A stretch of DNA of 26,922 nucleotides, taken from JASLBX01 sp036373915. GTDB taxonomy: Bacteria > Actinomycetota > Actinomycetes > Jiangellales > Jiangellaceae. The number at the start of each line of letters is the position of its first letter. The stretch's first letter is position 1. The notes under the pieces were generated by a model. It did not search any database. It was not told where the DNA came from and saw only the letters and a list, made by a program, of their open reading frames with translations. The translations under genes were made by a program, and so were the position numbers. The stretch covers positions 1 to 26,922 of the forward strand of contig DASUUU010000020.1 in assembly GCA_036373915.1 (NCBI GenBank). The letters are read 5' to 3'. Below are positions 16,989 through 23,358 of this stretch, in pieces.

Positions 16989-17671
16989 ACGCGCTCGTTG
17001 TGGCCGAACACCTCAGCCGTACCTTCGCTCGCGGCGCCCGCCCGGTGCACGCGTTGCGCGGAGTGTCGCTGGAACTCAACGCCGGTGAGATGGTCGCTCT
17101 CGTCGGCCGATCGGGTTCGGGCAAGACGAGCCTGTTGAACATCATCGGCGGGCTCGACCGACCGGACGGGGGCGAGGTCGTCGTCGACAGCCGAAAGCTC
17201 AGCGAGCTGGGTGAGGCGGCGCGGCAGCGGTTGCGGCGCGAGCAGGTCGGCTTCGTGTTCCAGTCCTTCGGGTTGCTGCCGTTCCTGTCCGCTCGCGAGA
17301 ACGTCGGCGTGCCCCTTCGAATGCTGCGGTGGCGAAGGCGCGCACGCGAGGCGCGGGTTGGTGAGTTGCTCGCCACCGTGGGGTTGGCCGACCACGCCGA
17401 GCACCGCCCGCCCGAACTGTCCGGCGGCCAGCAACAGCGGGTCGCGATCGCCCGAGCACTCGCACCGGACCCGCAGCTACTGCTCGCCGACGAGCCCACC
17501 GGCCAGCTCGACTCCGAGACCGGGCAGCAGGTCATCGCACTGTTGCAGCGATTGGTCCACGAGTCCGGCAGCGCCGCCCTTGTTGCGACCCACGACCCCG
17601 CGCTGGTGGCCTACGCCGACCGCGTGCTCTATCTGCGTGACGGTCAGTTGGTCGACCGCACGTCGGCCTGA
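16985..17671 (+). CDS. ABC ATPase, MacB/LolD type
   Basis: A 228-residue ATP-binding subunit of normal family length, without the C-terminal extension of its neighbour. Walker A is GRSGSGKTS (about 41-49), the signature is LSGGQQQRVAIARAL, Walker B is LLLADEPTGQLDS and the switch His is in ATHDP. It starts with GTG 16985, which overlaps the TGA of the preceding ATPase (GTGA), with GAGGAGG upstream. As the last gene of the operon it probably forms a heterodimer with the first ATPase on the two-permease core. Its stop is only 5 bp from the stop of the convergent gene, so no separate terminator fits between them. Confidence 0.92.
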   Translation: MNALVVAEHLSRTFARGARPVHALRGVSLELNAGEMVALVGRSGSGKTSLLNIIGGLDRPDGGEVVVDSRKLSELGEAARQRLRREQVGFVFQSFGLLPFLSARENVGVPLRMLRWRRRAREARVGELLATVGLADHAEHRPPELSGGQQQRVAIARALAPDPQLLLADEPTGQLDSETGQQVIALLQRLVHESGSAALVATHDPALVAYADRVLYLRDGQLVDRTSA

Positions 17672-17676
17672 CACCC

Positions 17677-18312
17677 TTAGAGGGCGAAGAGAGCCAGGCC
17701 GGTGCGCGCGAGCACGGACCCGTACGGCGCGTCCAACCGCCACCACTGCCCGGCACTGCGCAGCGCCACCTCGCCGCCACCGAGGAAGCCGTACGAGTCC
17801 GCCGCGTGGGCCAGCCGGAGCGGCACGCCCGCCGCGAGCTCACGGTCCCAGATCTCATCGGCGAGCTTCTCCAGGGCCACGCGCCCCTCGCGCAGCGCCA
17901 ATCCTTCGGAGACGGACGGCGCCCGCCGCCGGAACTCCTCGACGCCGGCCTGGACCCGACGGTCGACGTCGGATCCGTCCAGCGTCGCGAGCACCGTCCA
18001 GCCGCTGCGTGGCGGCAGGCTTGACGTCCAGCGAAGCGCAGGCACGGGTGCCGGCAACTCCAGCTCGCCGCGGTCGCCGACCGCCCGAGCGGCCAGCGTT
18101 CCGGCCTCGACGACCAGGTCGATCGACACCGGTTCGGCCAGCTCGACCGCGCGGAGCGCGAGCGCGTCGAACGGGGTCTCGGCGAAGCAGCCGGCTACCG
18201 ATCCGTTGGCGACGACCCGTACAACAGCCTCGGCTTCGTACCGGGCGACCCGGGTGGCGAACATGGCCACGTCCGCAGCACCGCCGGGATGGCGGGGCAC
18301 GAGAACTGTCAT
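17677..18312 (-). CDS. Conserved protein of unknown function
   Basis: A 211-residue protein with no motif I can assign. It is rich in Ala, Val and Arg, has no clear membrane segment or signal peptide, and contains notable stretches RWTSSLPPRSGWTVLATLDG (about 94-113) and DSYGFLGGGEVALRSAGQWW (about 168-187). The Trp- and Gly-rich C-terminus suggests a folded enzyme or binding domain rather than a linker. The ATG at 18310-18312 overlaps the thioesterase stop by 4 bases, so it is the third, translationally coupled gene of a thioesterase operon, and its job is likely tied to acyl-CoA or acyl-acid turnover. That link is inference from position only. Coding is well supported by strong GC3 bias and the overlap. 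Confidence 0.8.
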   Translation of the reverse strand: MTVLVPRHPGGAADVAMFATRVARYEAEAVVRVVANGSVAGCFAETPFDALALRAVELAEPVSIDLVVEAGTLAARAVGDRGELELPAPVPALRWTSSLPPRSGWTVLATLDGSDVDRRVQAGVEEFRRRAPSVSEGLALREGRVALEKLADEIWDRELAAGVPLRLAHAADSYGFLGGGEVALRSAGQWWRLDAPYGSVLARTGLALFAL

Positions 18313-18704
18313 CCGGCGAACCTTTCCAGCACGGCCCGTTCCCGATCGGTCAGCGGGCGGGACTGAGCGGTGTCGACGTCGTACGCCACCATGGCCGTCG
18401 TCGCAGTCGCCAGCAGGGTGTCGCCGTCCCGTACCTCGTAGGCGAGGTGGTACGACGAGCTTCCGACGCGAGTCACGGACATCTCGATCGACACGGGGGC
18501 CGTCAGGTGCGGGACCGGTCGCAGGTATTCGATCGCCTGGTGCGCTACGACCGCCCGTTCATGCGGAGCCGACGGGTCGGCGAGGTGCCGGTGCACGAAG
18601 TCGATGCGGGCCTCCTGCAGGTAGTCGGCCAGCATCACGTTGTTGACGTGCCCGTACGAGTCCAGGTCGTCCCACCGCACGGGGCACTCGAATACGTGCT
18701 TCAC
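18309..18704 (-). CDS. Hot-dog fold acyl-CoA thioesterase 2
   Basis: A 131-residue single-domain 4HBT-type thioesterase that should hydrolyse acyl-CoA to free acid and CoA in the cytosol. The active-site segment is WDDLDSYGHVNN, with the expected catalytic Asp15 and conserved His19 and Asn pair; ADYLQEARIDF follows with Glu31 on the central helix. The remaining strands (PVSIEMSVTRVGSSSYHLAY) complete the hot-dog fold. The start is GTG 18704, with GGGAG about 7 nt upstream; the frame stays open through the previous gene, but the family N-terminus starts here. It overlaps the upstream thioesterase stop by 4 bases. The chain length preferred is unknown. Confidence 0.92.
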   Translation of the reverse strand: MKHVFECPVRWDDLDSYGHVNNVMLADYLQEARIDFVHRHLADPSAPHERAVVAHQAIEYLRPVPHLTAPVSIEMSVTRVGSSSYHLAYEVRDGDTLLATATTAMVAYDVDTAQSRPLTDRERAVLERFAG

Positions 18705-19174
18705 GCGAGGGCTCCCTGCAGGGACGGCGTCGGGCCGTCGAGTTCGACGTAGTCGGCGAGAACCGCCCGCTCGTTGGGACGGATCCGCCGCGGGCGGCCG
18801 TCCGCGAGGTCGTAGGGAACGAGAGTCGAGGAGGCCACCGCGTAGACGCGCCGTTCGCCGTCCACACCGAGGTCCAGGATCTCGTACCCCAGGTCGAACG
18901 AGGCCGCACGGATGGCAGTCACCCATGTCTCCACCCGGATCGGCTCGGGCCGGTCGCCTGCGCGGAGATAACGGATCGGCTCCCGGTAGGAGATCTCGTG
19001 CCGGCGGACGACCATCCCGTTAGCGAGCTCCTCGGCCCCGCGGGAGGGCGCGTGGACGTAGAGCATGTCGACCCGGGCTTCCTGCAGGTAGCGCAGGTAG
19101 ACCGTGTTGTTGACGTGGCCGAGCGAGTCGAGATCGGACCAGCGCAGCGGGACGTGCGAGACGTGGCGCGCCAT
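18701..19174 (-). CDS. Hot-dog fold acyl-CoA thioesterase 1
   Basis: A 157-residue 4HBT-type thioesterase, clearly a paralogue of the next gene: WSDLDSLGHVNN and RYLQEARVDM line up with its active-site segment, giving catalytic Asp16 and Glu32. It is about 25 residues longer, with extra sequence around YVHAPSRGAEELANGMVVRR and a C-terminal tail after DYVEL. Such proteins form homo- or heterotetramers, and the tandem pair may assemble together. The start is ATG 19172-19174 with CGGAG upstream; an in-frame GTG at 19210 would lie inside a long palindrome and is rejected. First gene of a three-gene operon in which every junction is a 4-base overlap. Confidence 0.92.
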   Translation of the reverse strand: MARHVSHVPLRWSDLDSLGHVNNTVYLRYLQEARVDMLYVHAPSRGAEELANGMVVRRHEISYREPIRYLRAGDRPEPIRVETWVTAIRAASFDLGYEILDLGVDGERRVYAVASSTLVPYDLADGRPRRIRPNERAVLADYVELDGPTPSLQGALA

Positions 19175-19190
19175 GCGGCTCCGTTTCAGC

Positions 19191-19239
19191 GATCTTGCGA
19201 CAATCCACACTGTCGTACGCTGTGGATTGTCTCAAGATC
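19191..19239. promoter_or_regulatory. 49-bp near-perfect palindrome between ettA and the thioesterases
   Basis: GATCTTGCGACAATCCACA at 19191-19209 and TGTGGATTGTCTCAAGATC at 19221-19239 pair over 19 positions with one mismatch around an 11-nt centre. It starts 7 nt after the ettA stop and ends 16 nt before the thioesterase start, both on the minus strand. It may be the ettA terminator, although no T-tract follows, or an operator for the thioesterase operon, or both. Confidence 0.75.
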
Positions 19240-19246
19240 AGTGCAG

Positions 19247-20923
19247 TTAGTCGCGCTTCAGCTTGCGGTAAGTGACCCGGTGCGGACGGATCGCGTCGGC
19301 ACCAAGGCGATCGACCTTGTTCTTCTCGTACGACTCGAAGTTGCCCTCGAACCAGAACCACTTGGCCGAGTCCTCGTCGTCGCCCTCCCAGGCCAGAATG
19401 TGGGTGGCAACCCGGTCGAGGAACCAGCGGTCGTGCGAGGTGATCACGGCGCAGCCGGGAAACTCCAGCAGTGCGTTCTCCAGCGACTGGAGCGTCTCGA
19501 CGTCGAGGTCGTTGGTCGGCTCGTCCAGCAGGATCAGGTTGCCGCCCTGCTTCAGCGTCATCGCCAGATTGAGCCGGTTCCGCTCGCCACCGGACAGCAC
19601 GCCCGCCGGCTTCTGCTGGTCTGGACCCTTGAAGCCGAACGCAGCCACGTAAGCGCGGCTTGGCATCTCGACGTGGCCGACCTTGATGTGGTCGAGTTCG
19701 TCCGAGACGACCTGCCAGACGGTCTTCTTCGGGTCGATGCCGGCACGGTTCTGGTCGACGTACGACAGCCTGACGGTGTCACCGATGCGGAAGTTGCCGG
19801 AATCCGGCTGCTCGTCGCCCACGATCATCTTGAACAGCGTGGTCTTGCCGACCCCATTCGGCCCGATGACACCGACGATGCCGTTGCGCGGCAGCGAGAA
19901 CGACAGGTCGCGGATGAGCTGACGGTCACCGAACCCCTTTGTCACCTTGTCGGCCTCGACGATCAGGTTGCCCAGCCGCGGGCCAGGCGGGATCTGGATC
20001 TCTTCGAAGTCGAGCTTGCGGCTCTTCTCGGCCTCGGCGGCCATCTCCTCGTACCGCTCGAGACGCGCGCGCTGCTTGGTCTGGCGGCCTTTGGCGTTGG
20101 ACCGCACCCAGTCCAGCTCCTCCTTGAGGCGCTTCTGCCGCTTGGCGTCCTTGGCGCCCTCGACCTTAAGGCGGGCCTGCTTGGTCTCCAGGTAGGTCGT
20201 GTAGTTGCCCTCGTACGGGTAGGCCCGGCCGCGGTCGAGCTCGAGGATCCACTGGGCCACGTTGTCGAGGAAGTACCGGTCGTGGGTGACGGCGACCACC
20301 GCGCCGTGGTACTTCTCCAGGTGCTGCTCGAGCCACTGGACGCTCTCTGCGTCGAGGTGGTTGGTGGGCTCGTCCAGCAGCAGCAGGTCGGGCTGCTCAA
20401 GCAGCAGCCTGCACAGCGCAACGCGGCGGCGCTCACCGCCGGACAGGTGGGTGACCGGCGAGTCGCTCGGCGGGCAGCGCAGCGCGTCCATGGCCTGCTC
20501 GAGCTGGGAGTCCAGGTCCCAGGCGTTACGGTGATCGAGCTGCTCCTGGAGCTTGCCCATCTCCTCCAGCAACTCGTCGGAGTACTCGACGGCCATCTTC
20601 TCGGCGATCTCGTTGAAGCGCTCGAGCATCGCCTTGGTCTCGGCGACGCCTTCCTCGACGTTGCCGAGCACCGTCTTGTCCTCGTTGAGCTCGGGCTCCT
20701 GCAGCAGGATCCCGACGCTGTAGCCCGGGCTCAGCACCGCGTCGCCGTTGGACGGCTGGTCGAGGCCGGCCATGATCCGCAGCACGCTGGACTTCCCGGC
20801 ACCGTTGGGGCCGACCACACCGATCTTGGCGCCAGGGTAGAAGTGCAGCGTGACGTCGTCGAGGATGACCTTGTCGCCGTGCGCCTTCCGCGCCTTGCGC
20901 ATCGAATAAATGAACTCCGCCAT
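19247..20923 (-). CDS. ettA: Energy-dependent translational throttle protein EttA
   Basis: An ABC-F ATPase that binds the ribosomal E site and gates entry into translation elongation according to the ATP/ADP ratio. The 558 residues match the family length (Escherichia coli EttA is about 555). The N-terminus MAEFIYSMRKARKAHGDKVI is typical. Two ABC domains are present: the first with Walker A GPNGAGKSS (38-46) and signature LSGGERRR, the second with GPNGVGKTT (about 353) and LSGGERNR. Between them is the charged linker (LKVEGAKDAKRQKRLKEELD). There are no membrane segments, so it is not a transporter. The ATG at 20921-20923 is taken because the family start begins there, with GAGGG just upstream. 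It follows the ssb gene but is separated from it by a strong hairpin. Confidence 0.95.
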   Translation of the reverse strand: MAEFIYSMRKARKAHGDKVILDDVTLHFYPGAKIGVVGPNGAGKSSVLRIMAGLDQPSNGDAVLSPGYSVGILLQEPELNEDKTVLGNVEEGVAETKAMLERFNEIAEKMAVEYSDELLEEMGKLQEQLDHRNAWDLDSQLEQAMDALRCPPSDSPVTHLSGGERRRVALCRLLLEQPDLLLLDEPTNHLDAESVQWLEQHLEKYHGAVVAVTHDRYFLDNVAQWILELDRGRAYPYEGNYTTYLETKQARLKVEGAKDAKRQKRLKEELDWVRSNAKGRQTKQRARLERYEEMAAEAEKSRKLDFEEIQIPPGPRLGNLIVEADKVTKGFGDRQLIRDLSFSLPRNGIVGVIGPNGVGKTTLFKMIVGDEQPDSGNFRIGDTVRLSYVDQNRAGIDPKKTVWQVVSDELDHIKVGHVEMPSRAYVAAFGFKGPDQQKPAGVLSGGERNRLNLAMTLKQGGNLILLDEPTNDLDVETLQSLENALLEFPGCAVITSHDRWFLDRVATHILAWEGDDEDSAKWFWFEGNFESYEKNKVDRLGADAIRPHRVTYRKLKRD

Positions 20924-20997
20924 AGCGCCCTCAAGCCTACGGCCTGCGCCGCCCGGCTCTGAAATCGCAGGTGTCGGCCGGATGGGCGGGCGCGCCG

Positions 20998-21041
20998 CGT
21001 CCGGCCGAGCCTGGTTCTCGGCGAGCAGGCCCGGCCGGACG
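20998..21041 (-). terminator. Hairpin terminator after ssb
   Basis: CGTCCGGCCG at 20998-21007 pairs perfectly with CGGCCGGACG at 21032-21041. After one mismatch the stem continues with GCCTG and CAGGC, giving 15 pairs with one A-C mismatch and a 12-nt loop. It begins 11 nt downstream of the ssb stop on the minus strand. No T-run follows. Confidence 0.65.
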
Positions 21042-21052
21042 GGCACTCGGCG

Positions 21053-21589
21053 TCAGGCAGCCCGTTTGTCGATATCGGCCTGTTCGTCGGACTTGGTTGT
21101 TCCGAACGGCGAGCCTTCCTCAGGCTCGCCGGCGGGCTCAGACCAGGCCGTGTTCGAGTACTGCTCCGCCAGCCGGTTGTGAAACTCGCTGACCTCGGCG
21201 TCCTCGTCGACGAACTCTGCGGCGGGTCGCGAGACCTTCGTGAAGTTGGAGGTACCTCGCTTGAGGTCGTGCCCGATGGTGATCGCGTGAAGTTCGGCCT
21301 GCTGGCGCGACTTGCCGTCATCGGTGGTGAACTCGCGGACTTTCAATCGCCCGGTGACCGCAACGGGCTGGCCCACCTGAAGGGACTGCGCGACGTTCTC
21401 ACCGAACGAACGCCAGCAGGTGACCGAGTACCACGATGTGTCGCCGTCCTCCCACCGGTTTGCCCTGGCGTTGAACCGTCGCTCGGTCTGCGCCAGTCGG
21501 AACGCCGCGTACGTGGTGCCGCGATTGGTGGTTTGCACGGCCGGCTGGGTCGCGACGATGCCGATAACAGTGATGATGGGTTGAGCCAT
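21053..21589 (-). CDS. ssb: Single-stranded DNA-binding protein, SsbB-like paralogue
   Basis: A 178-residue OB-fold protein that coats single-stranded DNA. Residues 1 to about 110 are the OB fold: TVIGIVATQPAVQTTNRGTT, FRLAQTERRFNARANRWEDG, WYSVTCWRSFGENVAQSLQV and GQPVAVTGRLKVREFTTDDG. The tail is acidic but ends in DEQADIDKRAA instead of the conserved DDIPF tip that recruits repair and replication partners; only an internal EEGSPFG recalls it. It is not flanked by rpsF and rpsR, where the main actinobacterial ssb usually sits. Both points suggest the SsbB type, which in Streptomyces acts in chromosome segregation during sporulation. AGGAGG lies 5 nt before the ATG at 21587-21589. Two perfect DnaA boxes lie upstream. 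Confidence 0.9.
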   Translation of the reverse strand: MAQPIITVIGIVATQPAVQTTNRGTTYAAFRLAQTERRFNARANRWEDGDTSWYSVTCWRSFGENVAQSLQVGQPVAVTGRLKVREFTTDDGKSRQQAELHAITIGHDLKRGTSNFTKVSRPAAEFVDEDAEVSEFHNRLAEQYSNTAWSEPAGEPEEGSPFGTTKSDEQADIDKRAA

Positions 21590-21683
21590 GAGGAGCCTCC
21601 TGCGCTCGTCACTCGTGCGAAGCGAATGGATACTCAGGAGACTGCACGTAATTGGAAGCAGACATAAGGCAGTGCGACTGATC

Positions 21684-21692
21684 TGTGGATAA
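21684..21692 (-). promoter_or_regulatory. DnaA box 1 upstream of ssb
   Basis: TTATCCACA on the minus strand (TGTGGATAA as given) is the exact consensus DnaA box. It lies about 95 nt before the ssb ATG in the 143-bp gap after the GTPase stop. Confidence 0.65.
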
Positions 21693-21712
21693 CACGATCG
21701 AGCACGGGTAGG

Positions 21713-21721
21713 TGTGGATAA
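21713..21721 (-). promoter_or_regulatory. DnaA box 2 upstream of ssb
   Basis: A second exact TTATCCACA on the minus strand, in the same orientation and 29 bp from the first, about 124 nt before the ssb ATG and 12 nt after the GTPase stop codon. Confidence 0.65.
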
Positions 21722-21732
21722 CCGGCAATAGG

Positions 21733-23358
21733 TCAGTCGTTCGCGGTGGTCGCAGCCACCCGGAACGAGGCGAGCCGTTCCACCTCCTTGACGACGGGTG
21801 CGACGACTATCTCCTCGGCCTTTGCCGCGACCGACTCCCGCAGCTTGCGCCGTGTCGCGATCGACCGCCGCAGTGCACCGGTCCGCGCCGCCACCCGGGT
21901 GATCATGTCGATCACGATGCCGAGCAAGGCTCCGCCGAGAAGCAGCAGGGTGGGAACCGGTATCACGCCTACGTCCGGCGTCGGCAGCTCCGGGAGCTGG
22001 AGCCAGCCCACCACCGCGAGCCCCAGCAGCCAGATACCGCCGATCAGCATCACGATCAGCAACAGCCACTGCAGGGCGCCGATCACAAGCCACCAGATCG
22101 GACGTTTGTCGGTACCGAGATCCGTGCCAGCGATGGCCTGGTCAAGCTCGTCTGGCAGCCGGTCGGCCGCGGAGTTGGCCGCCGCACGGATGGCGACCAC
22201 CCAGGGTTCGGGTGCCTTCGTCGCGGCGGCGTCACCGAAGGCCCGAATCGCCGACTCGGCTCGCGCTCGCTGAATCGGTGTCGGTTTAGGCAGTGACGTA
22301 CGAAGCAGTTTGGCGTCTACGTCCTTCTTGGAGACGCGCAGGCGGCGCAGCGGATCCGGCCTCAACTTGGCCAGCCACCTGGTCACCGGCCAACCGGTCG
22401 CGGCGCGAGCGCGCCTGCGGTATGAACCGCCCACCGCTGACGCGACCGCTTCGACTCCGGCGGCATTGGCCAGCGCATCGACCAGCCGTTTGCGATCCAC
22501 GTCCTGAACGCCTGCGGGTTCGCCACGTCCAGCTGCGTCCAGCAGCGCGGTGGCGGCGTCGCTGATGTCCGCAGAGACTCGCTCGTCAGACGCCTTGCGA
22601 GCCGCCACGGCGCCACGCAGGACGTCGATGAACTCGTCCACGCCCGCGCCGGTGACCGCCGACATCGGGACGATCGGGATCTTGCCGTAACCGTCCTCCC
22701 TGAGCAGGCGCTCCAGATCGTCCATACATGCCTTGACGTCTTCGGGTGCGAGCCGGTCGATCTGGTTGAGCACGACGACCGTCACCGCAGAGTGGCCGGA
22801 CAGCCGCTTGAGGTAGCGCTCGTGCAGCACGGCGTCGGCATACTTCTGCGGGTCGACGACCCACACGAACAGGTCCACTAGCTCGACCATGCGGTCGACC
22901 TGCATTCGGTGTGACTTGTCGTGCGAGTCATGATCGGGAAGGTCGATAAGAACCAGGCCATCGAGAGCATCGGTCTCGCCGGAGTCGAGCAGGCTCTCCT
23001 TGGGCACCTGGTGCCGGCGAGGAATGCCGAGCCAGTTCATCAGCGGCTCCACGCCCTGCGTGCCCCAGATGCAGGCCAACGGTTCGGACGTCGTTGGACG
23101 CCGCACTCCCACCCGTGCGAGCTCCAGGCCGGTCACTGCGTTGAAGATGGACGACTTTCCGCCACCTGTGGCGCCGGCCAGGGCCACGACCGTGTGCTCG
23201 CCGGACAGCCGCCTGCGCTGACCGGCCCGGTCCACGACCATTCGGGCCTTGTCGATCAGCTCGGCCGGCAAGCGGCCTTCGGCCTCATCGGCAGCGGCCG
23301 TGAGTGCCTCGAGACGTTCGGGCAGACCTGATCGGGCGGTTCGGCGAAGCAGTTTCAC
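21733..23358 (-). CDS. YfjP/dynamin-like membrane GTPase, second of pair
   Basis: A 541-residue GTPase with all G motifs: G1 GATGGGKSS (62-70), a Thr-rich G2 region VRRPTTSEP, G3 DLPDHDS (139-145), G4 NQID (198-201) and G5 SAVTGAG. Helical sequence follows, then two hydrophobic spans at about 421-455 (WWLVIGALQWLLLIVMLIGG) and 463-486 (TLLLLGGALLGIVIDM) that should anchor it in the membrane, and a final helix. This is the layout of bacterial dynamin-like proteins, and with the overlapping upstream GTPase it resembles the Streptomyces DynA/DynB pair that stabilises FtsZ rings at sporulation septa. That identity is inference. GTG 23358 overlaps the upstream stop by 4 bases. The next gene on the strand is ssb, 143 bp away. 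Confidence 0.88.
   Translation of the reverse strand: MKLLRRTARSGLPERLEALTAAADEAEGRLPAELIDKARMVVDRAGQRRRLSGEHTVVALAGATGGGKSSIFNAVTGLELARVGVRRPTTSEPLACIWGTQGVEPLMNWLGIPRRHQVPKESLLDSGETDALDGLVLIDLPDHDSHDKSHRMQVDRMVELVDLFVWVVDPQKYADAVLHERYLKRLSGHSAVTVVVLNQIDRLAPEDVKACMDDLERLLREDGYGKIPIVPMSAVTGAGVDEFIDVLRGAVAARKASDERVSADISDAATALLDAAGRGEPAGVQDVDRKRLVDALANAAGVEAVASAVGGSYRRRARAATGWPVTRWLAKLRPDPLRRLRVSKKDVDAKLLRTSLPKPTPIQRARAESAIRAFGDAAATKAPEPWVVAIRAAANSAADRLPDELDQAIAGTDLGTDKRPIWWLVIGALQWLLLIVMLIGGIWLLGLAVVGWLQLPELPTPDVGVIPVPTLLLLGGALLGIVIDMITRVAARTGALRRSIATRRKLRESVAAKAEEIVVAPVVKEVERLASFRVAATTAND

Noticed and set aside
19175..19210. An in-frame GTG start at 19210 for thioesterase 1
   Set aside because: It would add residues absent from the family and would place coding sequence inside the long palindrome; ATG 19174 has its own ribosome-binding site.
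18998..20962. A 654-codon open frame on the plus strand across ettA and a thioesterase
   Set aside because: It is antisense to genes with clear family motifs. Its Leu/Val-rich translation shows no domain; long antisense frames are expected in high-GC DNA.
21684..21721. The DnaA boxes as a replication origin
   Set aside because: Only two boxes, no AT-rich stretch, and no dnaA, dnaN or rpmH nearby. A regulatory or titration site is more likely.
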